This document shows positions 7,810-14,542 of a stretch of DNA of 16,187 nt, in pieces. This stretch comes from an uncultured Asticcacaulis sp. (GTDB lineage Bacteria > Pseudomonadota > Alphaproteobacteria > Caulobacterales > Caulobacteraceae): positions 1 through 16,187 of the forward strand of contig CAMLIY010000045.1 in the NCBI GenBank assembly GCA_946480125.1. The letters run 5' to 3'. Numbering within the stretch: position 1 is the first letter of the stretch; the number at the start of each line of letters is the position of its first letter. A model generated the notes under the pieces. It saw nothing but the letters and a program-made list of their open reading frames with translations, was not told where the DNA came from and ran no database searches. The position numbers and the translations under genes are program-made.

Positions 7810-7830
7810 GACGTACCCCCCGGTACCGTC
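7810..7830 (-). other. Stem-loop between uvrD and the P450 gene
   Basis: GAC-GTACC (7810-7817) can pair with GGTAC and GTC (7822-7826 and 7828-7830) around a CCCC loop, with one bulged base: 8 base pairs. It lies in the 68-bp gap between the two minus-strand genes. No U-run follows in the direction of transcription, so it may be an mRNA processing or stability element, or a weak attenuator. Confidence 0.25.
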
Positions 7831-7852
7831 TTCGCAGGTGCAAACCTCTTCC

Positions 7853-10147
7853 TTATGCCCGCTCAACGAAGCTGTCTATGACCTTTTTATCACCCGACGT
7901 CTCAAAATTAACGATCAGTTTGTTGCCCTCGATCTCGACGATCAGGCCGTAGCCGAACTTCATATGGAAGACGCGCTCGCCGAGCGTGAAATGCTTGGCC
8001 GAGGGTTTGGCCGGCGCCGGCTGGCGATGGGGCGTCGGCCGCGCCTTCGCTTCCAGCCGGCTCATATCAACGCCGGCGAGATCGCCACCGTAAGCCGGCT
8101 TTTCTTTCTTGGTATAGTTCGGCTCGTACCCGGCGCGGTCCCAGCGGCTTTGCTGCGATTGCCAGCCTTGAGAGGCATAGCCGGTCTGCGAGGTAGCCTC
8201 GACATTATCGATCGGCAGTTCATCGACGAAGCGCGAGGGGATCTGGTTGGTCCAGCGGCCATAGACCTGGCGGTTGGCGACAAAGCTGATGCGCGCCTGT
8301 TCGCGGGCGCGGGTAATGCCGACATAGGCGAGGCGACGCTCCTCCTCCAGCGATTTCAGCCCGCCTTCGTCCATAGAGCGCTGCGACGGGAAGATGCCTT
8401 CCTCCCAGCCCGGCAGGTAGACGACCGGAAATTCCAAGCCCTTGGCGGCGTGCAGGGTCATCAGGCGCACACTGTCGCCGCCATTGTCGCGCTCCAGGTC
8501 CATGACCAGCGAGACGTGCTCCAAGAAGGCCGACAGGTCATCAAAGGCGGCCATCGAGTCGCCCAGTTCTTTCAGGTTATCGAGGCGGGTCTGGCCGGAG
8601 GTCTTGTCGGCGCGCTGCATGTCGTAATAGCCGCTATCGGTCAGGATGGTGTCGAGCAGCACATTGGCCTGCATGTCCTTGCTCAGGTCCAGCCAGCGGG
8701 AGAAGTCGCGCATGAAGCCGACCAGCGGGGTTTTTGCGCGTGTCGGCAGTTCGTCGGTCTGGATCAGGTCGCGCACCGCCGTCATCACCGAAACGCCGGC
8801 GAGGCGGGCCTGTTGCAGCAGCTTTTGCACGGTCGCGTCGCCGATGCCGCGCTTGGGCACATTGATGATGCGCTCGAAGGCCAGGTCATCATCGGGCGAC
8901 TGGATCAGGCGCAGATAGGCAATGGCGTCGCGGATTTCGGCGCGTTCGAAGAAGCGTGGACCGCCGACCACCGTATAGGGGATTTGCAGCATGACGAAGC
9001 GTTCTTCAAACGCCCGCATCTGGAAGGAGGCGCGCACCAGCACGGCCATGTCAGACCATTTGCGCGGATCAGTGTCGCGCGTGCCCTTGTGCAGGCGTTC
9101 CATGTCTTCGGCGACGAACTGGGCCTCGGCGGCGCCATCCCACAGGCCTTGCACCTGTACCTTGTCGCCGCCTTTCTGGTCGGTAAAAAGCGTCTTGCCG
9201 AGGCGCGCGGTGTTGGCCTTGATCAGGCCGGCGGCCGCCGCGAGGATGTGCTCGGTCGAGCGGTAATTGCGCTCCAGCCGGATGACCCTGGCGCCGGGAT
9301 AGTCGCGCTCGAACTTGAGGATATTATCGACCTCGGCGCCGCGCCAGCCATAGATCGACTGGTCATCGTCACCGACGCAGCACAGGTTACGGTCGGCATT
9401 GGTCAGGAGGCGCAGCCACAGATACTGTGCCACATTGGTATCCTGATACTCATCGACCAGCACATATTTGAACTTGCGGTGATAGGTTTCGAGAATATCC
9501 GGATGCTTCGTCAGAATGTCGAGATTGTGCAGCAGCAGATCGCCGAAATCGCAGGCATTGAGGATGCGCAGGCGGTCCTGGTACATCTGGTAGATCTTGA
9601 CGCCACGATTGCCGGCGAACTCCGCGCCTTCATCGTTCCGGACCTTATCCGGCGTCAGGCCCTTGTTCTTCCATTGGTCGATATGCCAGGCGAAGGATTT
9701 TGGCGTATAGCGCTTCTGGTCGATGCCTTCCTGCTCGAAAATGGCTTTCAGCAGGCGCACCTGATCATCGTCATCGAGAATGGTGAAGCTCGATTTCAAC
9801 CCGACCAGTTCGGCATGGCGGCGCAGGATTTGCGCGGCGATCGAGTGGAAGGTGCCGAGGTTTTGCAGCCCCTCGGCCGAGGCGCCGATCAGTTTCTGCG
9901 TCCGTTCGCGCATTTCACGCGCCGCCTTGTTGGTGAAGGTGACGCAGAGGATTTCCCACGGCCGCGCCAGGCCTTGCGCCAGAATATGGGCAATGCGGGT
10001 AGTGAGCACACGCGTCTTGCCGGTGCCGGCGCCGGCCAGCACAAGCACGGGGCCTTGCACGGTGCGCACAGCCTCTTCCTGTTCCGGATTGAGGCCGGTG
10101 AAAAAATCAGGACGGGCGGCAGCCATCTGGCTAATCGATGTGGTCAT
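7853..10147 (-). CDS. uvrD: UvrD/PcrA-type ATP-dependent DNA helicase
   Basis: A 764-residue superfamily 1A 3'-5' helicase for nucleotide excision and mismatch repair and replication fork clearing. All helicase motifs are visible: Q motif LNPEQEEAV, Walker A AGAGTGKT (38-45), motif Ia TFTNKAAREM, motif II VDEYQDTN, motif III VGDDDQSIYGWRGA, motif IV LERNYRS, motif V LHAAKGLEFPVVYLPG and motif VI RLAYVGITRAREQ. The C-terminal end, from GERVFHMKFGYGLIVEIEG, resembles the Tudor-like PcrA/UvrD tail that contacts RNA polymerase. The length is normal for the family. The start at 10147 has GAGGG just upstream, with close spacing. It heads a same-strand run with the P450 and RusA-type genes. uvrD versus pcrA naming is a convention; the family is certain. 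Confidence 0.95.
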   Translation of the reverse strand: MTTSISQMAAARPDFFTGLNPEQEEAVRTVQGPVLVLAGAGTGKTRVLTTRIAHILAQGLARPWEILCVTFTNKAAREMRERTQKLIGASAEGLQNLGTFHSIAAQILRRHAELVGLKSSFTILDDDDQVRLLKAIFEQEGIDQKRYTPKSFAWHIDQWKNKGLTPDKVRNDEGAEFAGNRGVKIYQMYQDRLRILNACDFGDLLLHNLDILTKHPDILETYHRKFKYVLVDEYQDTNVAQYLWLRLLTNADRNLCCVGDDDQSIYGWRGAEVDNILKFERDYPGARVIRLERNYRSTEHILAAAAGLIKANTARLGKTLFTDQKGGDKVQVQGLWDGAAEAQFVAEDMERLHKGTRDTDPRKWSDMAVLVRASFQMRAFEERFVMLQIPYTVVGGPRFFERAEIRDAIAYLRLIQSPDDDLAFERIINVPKRGIGDATVQKLLQQARLAGVSVMTAVRDLIQTDELPTRAKTPLVGFMRDFSRWLDLSKDMQANVLLDTILTDSGYYDMQRADKTSGQTRLDNLKELGDSMAAFDDLSAFLEHVSLVMDLERDNGGDSVRLMTLHAAKGLEFPVVYLPGWEEGIFPSQRSMDEGGLKSLEEERRLAYVGITRAREQARISFVANRQVYGRWTNQIPSRFVDELPIDNVEATSQTGYASQGWQSQQSRWDRAGYEPNYTKKEKPAYGGDLAGVDMSRLEAKARPTPHRQPAPAKPSAKHFTLGERVFHMKFGYGLIVEIEGNKLIVNFETSGDKKVIDSFVERA

Positions 10148-10367
10148 GGCCCTCAGTTAATCGCAGTTGCCGGCAACGCCAAGTGCGAAATAGCTGATAT
10201 AACGACATTGGTACAAAAAGTGAACGCGTTGGGCGCCCCATAGTCCGGCTCTGACATATCGCGGTTACGAACGTCTCATTTAGCATAACTGCGTTATTGT
10301 GCAGAAGTTAAAAATACCGCCGTTCTCAACCTTTCCGCGACATCGGCAAAAGGCAAGGCAGCGGTTT
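10148..10367 (-). promoter_or_regulatory. Probable uvrD upstream region
   Basis: A 220-bp gap between the RHH gene and uvrD. It holds a short symmetric site, ATAAC-TGC-GTTAT (10285-10297), and the 8-bp palindrome GGGCGCCC (10230-10237). On the minus strand a GCTAAAT stretch near 10278-10284 resembles the -10 element of Caulobacter housekeeping promoters, but no well-spaced -35 accompanies it. I see no reliable gene here. Confidence 0.25.
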
Positions 10368-10616
10368 TCAGTCTTCGGCGGATTTCTTGCGCTTGGCCGC
10401 AGCGCCTTTGCTTTGCGCATAGGCGAGGGCTGACAGGCGACAAAAAGAGGCCAGCAGGCTCTCTCCACGCTTCGAGTCAAGCTCGGCTATTAAAGCGGCC
10501 AGACTGATTCGACGATCTTTTGATATCGTTTCCAGAACGGCCCAAAATTCAGGCTCCAAGGCGACCGATGTGGCGTGGCCGGCGAGGTTGACGGAACGTT
10601 TTTTTAGACCAGGCAT
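10368..10616 (-). CDS. Ribbon-helix-helix domain protein (RHH_4)
   Basis: An 82-residue basic protein. A short strand, KKRSVNLAGHATSVALEP, is followed by two helices (EFWAVLETISKDRRISLAALIAELD), the layout of RHH_4 (PF13467) proteins of alphaproteobacteria. These are presumed small DNA-binding regulators, acting as dimers with the strand in the major groove. I chose the ATG at 10616 because GGAGG lies about 7 bases upstream; a longer form from 10643 has poor spacing. The C-terminus is lysine/alanine rich. It follows the DUF4169 gene on the same strand, a pairing I recall as common in alphaproteobacteria. Its upstream region carries an 8-bp inverted repeat and a possible overlapping short ORF, either of which could mediate its own control. 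Target genes are unknown. Confidence 0.85.
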   Translation of the reverse strand: MPGLKKRSVNLAGHATSVALEPEFWAVLETISKDRRISLAALIAELDSKRGESLLASFCRLSALAYAQSKGAAAKRKKSAED

Positions 10617-10705
10617 TGTTTTCCTCCGATTCCATGAAGACATGCCTCCGTTGAGTATGGAACGCTCGATTTGCCTCTGCGTTCCACGGAGAATAGTTTA
10701 TTCAT
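10604..10705 (-). CDS. Possible 33-residue upstream ORF overlapping the RHH start
   Basis: An ATG at 10705 with AGAGG about 5 bases upstream opens a 33-codon frame that ends with TAA at 10604-10606, overlapping the first codons of the RHH gene in another frame. The RHH Shine-Dalgarno lies inside it. The peptide begins MNKLFSVERRGKSSVPY and has no known domain. The layout would allow translational coupling or leader-peptide control. It could equally be a chance frame; only the ribosome site and the overlap support it. Confidence 0.22.
   Translation of the reverse strand: MNKLFSVERRGKSSVPYSTEACLHGIGGKQCLV
10658..10686. promoter_or_regulatory. 8-bp inverted repeat upstream of the RHH gene
   Basis: TGGAACGC (10658-10665) and GCGTTCCA (10679-10686) form a perfect inverted repeat with a 13-bp spacer, starting 42 bases upstream of the RHH start codon. 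It could be an operator for a dimeric regulator (the RHH protein itself is the obvious candidate) or an mRNA hairpin in the leader. The site is seen; the function is inferred. Confidence 0.35.
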
Positions 10706-10723
10706 GACGACCTCTGGTATTAT

Positions 10724-10752
10724 TTAACCTCATACTCATAGAGTGAAGTTAA
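10724..10752. promoter_or_regulatory. Imperfect inverted repeat between the DUF4169 and RHH genes
   Basis: TTAACCTCATACTC (10724-10737) faces GAGTGAAGTTAA (10741-10752) across a 3-nt centre. The arms match except for one base and a 2-nt bulge. It lies 25 bases past the DUF4169 stop, in an AT-rich gap. It may be a hairpin separating the two genes or a protein-binding site; there is no clear U-run on the minus strand. Confidence 0.3.
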
Positions 10753-10776
10753 TCTGTGGTCTTTTATTGTAAGTCG

Positions 10777-10974
10777 TCAACCTTTTTTATTGTCGGCATC
10801 CGGGTTTAGAAGTTTCCCGTCCATTTTTTCACTATCGCCTTTTTGCTTTGCTTTTTCCCATTTTCTAAGTGTGGTTGAAAGGCCGTAAACGATACGGTTT
10901 TCCGCAGCTTTAGCCGTTTCACGTTGTTTTGCTTTGGCTTTTCGAACTTTGTTGAGATTGATCAAATCCGCCAT
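10777..10974 (-). CDS. DUF4169 family protein
   Basis: A 65-residue, highly charged, probably helical protein. The N-terminus MADLINLNKVRKAKAKQ and the central AAENRIVYG followed by a lysine-rich segment fit DUF4169 (PF13770), a small alphaproteobacterial family of unknown function. There is no signal or membrane segment. The many Lys/Arg residues suggest nucleic-acid contact, but this is not shown. It lies just upstream of the RHH_4 gene on the same strand. Codon use is AT-richer than in the large neighbours. The ribosome site is weak. An 18-bp near-perfect palindrome lies about 57 bp upstream of the start. Confidence 0.82.
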   Translation of the reverse strand: MADLINLNKVRKAKAKQRETAKAAENRIVYGLSTTLRKWEKAKQKGDSEKMDGKLLNPDADNKKG

Positions 10975-11339
10975 TTGTCGCTTGTCCCGATATTTATTTT
11001 CGCATGCGTGGAAAGAGGGTTGTCGAAAATCCGTACCGTACGGTTCGGTTACGTTAGCTATTCAGTCGCAATGGCAAGTAAAAATGTGCGCCGATTTGCG
11101 GTGTTAACTAAGAATTTATGATAGTTTAAAGCATTTAATTCCGGAAAAAGGCCAACCTTCAGTTTCACTAAAGTATATGCCGGCGGAGGCAGTGTGTCCA
11201 TAACACGTATCCGTGATGGTCGGTACCCCTATGCCCGCCGCCATTTTCGCTCAGATGCGGCAAGTGACGGAAATTTAACATGACGCCGGTGCAAATAGAG
11301 CCATAGTACGTCCTGATACTCATCACCTGGAACGGTTCT
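10975..11339. other. Divergent intergenic region between DUF4169 and yccF, 365 bp
   Basis: An AT-rich stretch without a convincing gene. It must contain promoters for both the DUF4169 and the YccF-family genes. It holds the palindrome at 11031-11048, listed separately, and a short GTGT/ACAC hairpin near 11193-11205. Frames that cross it (plus 10924-11121; minus 11168-11674) lack ribosome sites and protein character and overlap better-supported genes. Confidence 0.4.
11031..11048. promoter_or_regulatory. 18-bp near-perfect palindrome, candidate operator
   Basis: CCGTACCGTACGGTTCGG is symmetric at 16 of 18 positions, with a perfect 10-bp core, ACCGTACGGT (11035-11044). It stands in the AT-rich divergent region, about 57 bp upstream of the DUF4169 start and about 290 bp upstream of the YccF-family start. 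Its GC-rich symmetry stands out from the surroundings and suits a dimeric repressor. No regulator can be named. Confidence 0.4.
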
Positions 11340-11738
11340 ATGACACTTTTGCTCAACATCCTGTGGTTTATCCTTGGTGGCTTTGTCGCTGGCTGCCTGT
11401 GGCTTTTTGGCGGGCTTGTTCTGGCCTGTACCATAGTGGGCCTGCCGTGGGCGTTCGCCGCCTGGCGGATCGCCGGTTTCGTCTTCTGGCCGTTTGGCAA
11501 GCAGATCGTCGATCGCGAAGCCGTGACCGGTGAGGCGGATATCGGCACCGGCTGTCTGGGCTTTTTCCTGAATGTCGTCTGGTTCGTCTTCGCCGGCTGG
11601 TACATTGCTTTGGCGCATGTGCTGGCGGCCATAGCCGAAGCGGTGACTATCATCGGCATTCCTTTCGCTTTCAAGGATATTCAGCTGGCGCAACTGGCCC
11701 TGGCGCCAATTGGCAAGATGGTTGTCGATAAGCCGTAA
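11340..11738 (+). CDS. yccF: YccF-family inner membrane protein
   Basis: A 132-residue integral membrane protein of the YccF family (PF03733, formerly DUF307). It is built as a tandem repeat. The first unit runs from NILWFILGGFVAGCLWLF to TIVGLPWAFAAWRIAGFVFW-PFGKQIV. The second runs from NVVWFVFAGWYIALAHVL to TIIGIPFAFKDIQLAQLALAPIGKMVV. Each gives a hydrophobic hairpin, a (V/I)G(L/I)P(W/F)AF core and a terminal (P/I)GK. The function of the family is unknown. The start has only a weak ribosome site (GGAA). It is followed directly by a stem-loop and, 91 bp on, by the transporter operon on the same strand; cotranscription is possible but not shown. Confidence 0.9.
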   Translation: MTLLLNILWFILGGFVAGCLWLFGGLVLACTIVGLPWAFAAWRIAGFVFWPFGKQIVDREAVTGEADIGTGCLGFFLNVVWFVFAGWYIALAHVLAAIAEAVTIIGIPFAFKDIQLAQLALAPIGKMVVDKP

Positions 11739-11776
11739 GACTGCCTGTGCAGTCCGAAACAGGATTGCACACGGAC
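11739..11776 (+). promoter_or_regulatory. Mutually exclusive stem-loops between yccF and the transporter operon
   Basis: Immediately after the yccF stop, GACTGC (11739-11744) pairs perfectly with GCAGTC (11749-11754) across a 4-nt loop. The same bases can pair elsewhere: TGTGCA (11746-11751) with TGCACA (11766-11771), and GTCCG (11752-11756) with CGGAC (11772-11776). The last two cross, so they could form a pseudoknot or compete. No U-run follows the first stem. This could be a simple 3' hairpin of yccF or a leader switch for the transporter genes. Confidence 0.3.
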
Positions 11777-11829
11777 ATCGCCTCTGATTGAGTATGGGCG
11801 ACGGTATTCTCCGCCACAGGAGCAGGCCC

Positions 11830-13743
11830 TTGAGTCGCTTTTCAGATCATCACACGGGCAAGCGTGCCGCCGGGCTGTTATGGGCTCTGCTGGCCTGTTT
11901 CCTGTGTTTCATGCCATCTGCCCATGCGGCGCCGGCCTGCCCGGTGTCCGGGCCTGTCCGGTTCGCCGGCGTCAACTGGGAAAGCGGTGAGTTCATCACT
12001 GCCGTTATGCAGGAACTCATCGAGCGCGGCTATGGCTGCACCACCGAAACCGTGCCCGGCAATACGGTGACGCTGGAGCAAGCCCTGGCCAATGACGACA
12101 TCCAGATCCTGGCCGAGGAATGGGTCAGCCGCAGCGATGTCTGGAAAAAGGCAGAAACTGAGGGCACAGTGCGGGCCATAGGTCATCCGTTCACCGAGGC
12201 GCGTGAAGGCTGGTATGTGCCGGACTATCTGGTGCATGGCCCGAAGGCGGCTGCGGCGGGTTTGACAAGCGTCAGTCAGCTCGGTGATCCGCGTTATGTC
12301 GCCCTGTTCCGCGATCCCGAGCAGCCGGGCAAGGGGCGGTTCCTCAACTGCCCGTCAGGCTGGACCTGCGAGGGCGTTAACAGCGCCAAGCTGAAAGCCT
12401 ATGGCCTGACAGGCGCCTATGTCGATTTCCGGCCCGGCACCGGCCCGGCCATGGATGCCGCCATCACCTCGGCCTATGTGCAGAAGCAGCCGGTGCTTTT
12501 TTACTACTGGTCGCCCAGTCCGATCGCCGGGCGGCTGAAACTGGTGCAACTGAAGGAACCACCGTGGTCGGCCGCCTGCTGGGCCGATCTGACCAGTAAA
12601 AATGGCCGGCACACCGAGGGCTGCGCCGCGCCGCCGGCCGATGTCGCCTACGGCGTCTCGACGCCTTTCGCCAAGAAAGCGCCCGCTATCGCTGCCTTGC
12701 TGGCCAAGGCGACCTTCCCGATCGATGACCTGAACGCCAATCTCGTCAGGCGCGCAGATGGCAAACTGACAGCGCGGGCGCAGGCGGTGTGGTTTCTGCA
12801 AAATCGTCCGGACCTGTGGCGGCAATGGGTGGATGCGGCGACGGCCGAGCGGATTTCGGCCAGCCTGGGCACAGCGGCGCCGGTGGCCAAGGCGAATTTT
12901 CCGGCGGGATGGACAGTCTCGATCCGCCAGCCGGTCAATGACGCGGTGACGGGGCTGGTGCGCGATCATGGCGCCGCATTCCGCGCGCTGTCTGCGGCCG
13001 GTTTGAGCGTTATCGTAGCGCTCGACGGCCTGTTCAATGTGATCCCCTGGTGGCTGCTGATCGCCGTTTTCATGGGGCTGGCCTGGCTGGGCACCCGTCG
13101 CATCGGCTTGACGGCGACGGTCGGCGGGTTGATGTTCGTTATGGGGCTGCTCGGCCTGTGGAGCCTGATGACCCAGACCCTGACCCTTATGTTGATCGCC
13201 AGTTTCCTGGCCGTTCTGATCGGTCTGCCGGTGGGCATAGCGGCGGCAAAATCGCGCTGGGTCAAGGCGGGCAGTTTGCCGGTGCTTGATATCATGCAGA
13301 CCCTGCCGGCCTTCGTCTATCTCATCCCGGCCCTGATGCTGTTTGGCCTCGGCAAGGTGCCGGCAATTCTGGCGACCGTCATCTACGCCCTGCCGCCGAT
13401 GATCCGGCTGACGACGCTTGGCATCGAGCGCGTTGACCGCGAGGTGCGCGAGGCCGGGGAATCGTTTGGCCTGACGCCGTGTCAGATGTTGTGGCGCGTC
13501 GAACTGCCGCTGGCGCGCCCGACCCTGATGGCGGGCGTCAACCAGACGATTATGCTGGCGCTGTCCATGGTGGTCGTCGCTTCGATGATCGGGGCGCGCG
13601 GTCTCGGCGAGCAGGTGCTGAACGGTATCCAGACGCTCGATGTCGGCATGGGACTGGAGGCGGGCCTCGGCATCGTCATCCTGGCCTTTGTGCTTGATCG
13701 CATTACGCAAGGCTTTGGTGGCAAGGAGCGCGCGCATGATTGA
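11830..13743 (+). CDS. Fused betaine-type ABC transporter: substrate-binding protein (ProX) plus permease (ProW)
   Basis: About 637 residues. A signal peptide (hydrophobic run [19 protein letters not shown]) is followed by an OpuAC/ProX-type binding domain (about 37-345) with candidate cage tryptophans in [23 protein letters not shown] and FYYWSPSP. Transmembrane segments begin near residue 400, followed by a ProW-type permease domain with the EAA-loop motif [23 protein letters not shown] that contacts the ATPase. I place the start at TTG 11830 because AGGAG lies 7 bases upstream and it gives a normal signal peptide. An ATG at 11794 or TTG at 11788 in the same frame would add 12-14 residues without a good ribosome site. 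The N-terminal binding domain is the reverse of OpuABC and EgtU, where it is C-terminal. The ligand is likely a quaternary amine (choline, glycine betaine or a histidine betaine). It overlaps the ATPase gene by 8 bp. Confidence 0.88.
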   Translation: MSRFSDHHTGKRAAGLLWALLACFLCFMPSAHAAPACPVSGPVRFAGVNWESGEFITAVMQELIERGYGCTTETVPGNTVTLEQALANDDIQILAEEWVSRSDVWKKAETEGTVRAIGHPFTEAREGWYVPDYLVHGPKAAAAGLTSVSQLGDPRYVALFRDPEQPGKGRFLNCPSGWTCEGVNSAKLKAYGLTGAYVDFRPGTGPAMDAAITSAYVQKQPVLFYYWSPSPIAGRLKLVQLKEPPWSAACWADLTSKNGRHTEGCAAPPADVAYGVSTPFAKKAPAIAALLAKATFPIDDLNANLVRRADGKLTARAQAVWFLQNRPDLWRQWVDAATAERISASLGTAAPVAKANFPAGWTVSIRQPVNDAVTGLVRDHGAAFRALSAAGLSVIVALDGLFNVIPWWLLIAVFMGLAWLGTRRIGLTATVGGLMFVMGLLGLWSLMTQTLTLMLIASFLAVLIGLPVGIAAAKSRWVKAGSLPVLDIMQTLPAFVYLIPALMLFGLGKVPAILATVIYALPPMIRLTTLGIERVDREVREAGESFGLTPCQMLWRVELPLARPTLMAGVNQTIMLALSMVVVASMIGARGLGEQVLNGIQTLDVGMGLEAGLGIVILAFVLDRITQGFGGKERAHD

Positions 13744-14542
13744 GCTGCGTCACCTGACCAAACTGTTTGGCCGCAAGGAAGCCGTCGCGCTGGCCATGGC
13801 GCAGCAAGGCGCCGGTAAGGGCGAGATTCTGGCAGCGACCGGCTGCACACTGGCCCTGAGCGATGTGACGCTAGATATCGCGGATGGCGAGGTCTGCGTG
13901 CTGATGGGCCTGTCCGGTTCCGGCAAATCGACCCTGGTGCGGCATATCAACCGGCTGATTGAGCCATCGTCCGGTGAGATCCGTGTCGATGGCGTCGATG
14001 TCCGGTCGTTAGATGCCAAGGCGCTGCGTGCGTTCCGCCGCCAGCAGGTCAGCATGGTGTTTCAGGGCTTTGGCCTGCTGCCGCATCTGACTGTGCTGGA
14101 AAATGTCGCCTTTGGTTTGATGGCCCGTGGCGAAACAGTGGAAACGGCCCATCCCAAGGCGATGGAATGGATCGCGGCGGTGGGGCTGGCAGGCTATGAA
14201 AAGGCCCGGCCGGAGGCCTTATCCGGCGGCATGAAACAGCGCGTCGGGCTGGCGCGGTCGCTCGCGGTCGAAACCGGCATCCTGTTAATGGACGAGGCTT
14301 TTTCGGCGCTCGATCCGCTGACCCGCGCCGACATGCAGGACCTGCTGCTTGATCTGCAACAACGACTGAAGCGAACCATCGTCTTCGTCACGCACGATCT
14401 TGATGAAGCGGTGCGGGTTGGCAACCGTATCGTCATCATGAAGGACGGCGCAATCGTCCAGACCGGCACGCCGGACGATATTCTCAAACATCCGGCGGAC
14501 GATTATGTCGCCCGGTTTGTGCAGATCAGGAACCGAGACTGA
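13736..14542 (+). CDS. Betaine-type ABC transporter ATP-binding protein (ProV-like, no CBS domains)
   Basis: A 268-residue nucleotide-binding subunit partnering the ProX-ProW fusion. Walker [11 protein letters not shown]-loop [10 protein letters not shown], signature [16 protein letters not shown], Walker [14 protein letters not shown] and H-loop VTHDLDEA are intact. The long N-terminal stretch before Walker A and the [12 protein letters not shown] segment are typical of ProV/OpuAA. It ends shortly after the NBD, in contrast to about 400 residues for E. coli ProV, so the tandem CBS module used for ionic-strength sensing in OpuA is absent. The start at 13736 has AGGAG 7 bases upstream and overlaps the upstream stop (ATGATTGA), a sign of translational coupling. 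The 3' end overlaps the convergent egtB-egtD fusion by 17 bp. Confidence 0.92.
   Translation: MIELRHLTKLFGRKEAVALAMAQQGAGKGEILAATGCTLALSDVTLDIADGEVCVLMGLSGSGKSTLVRHINRLIEPSSGEIRVDGVDVRSLDAKALRAFRRQQVSMVFQGFGLLPHLTVLENVAFGLMARGETVETAHPKAMEWIAAVGLAGYEKARPEALSGGMKQRVGLARSLAVETGILLMDEAFSALDPLTRADMQDLLLDLQQRLKRTIVFVTHDLDEAVRVGNRIVIMKDGAIVQTGTPDDILKHPADDYVARFVQIRNRD

Noticed and set aside
6693..7952. Plus-strand open frame of 419 codons
   Set aside because: Antisense shadow of the cytochrome P450 gene, with no recognisable motif.
7742..10243. Very long plus-strand open frame (833 codons)
   Set aside because: It lies antisense to uvrD, which has every helicase motif. The plus-strand translation is rich in Gln, His and Gly with no domain, typical of the complement of GC-rich genes.
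11168..11674. Minus-strand frames opposite the YccF-family gene
   Set aside because: The YccF-family protein on the plus strand is clearly recognisable; the minus frames are low-complexity shadows.
13640..13735. Longer start for the ProV-type gene
   Set aside because: The extra 32 residues read inside the permease gene in another frame; the ATG at 13736 has an ideal AGGAG and starts the family's normal N-terminus.
12355..13737. Minus-strand open frame of 460 codons
   Set aside because: Antisense to the ProX-ProW fusion; its Arg/Gln/His-rich composition marks it as a shadow.
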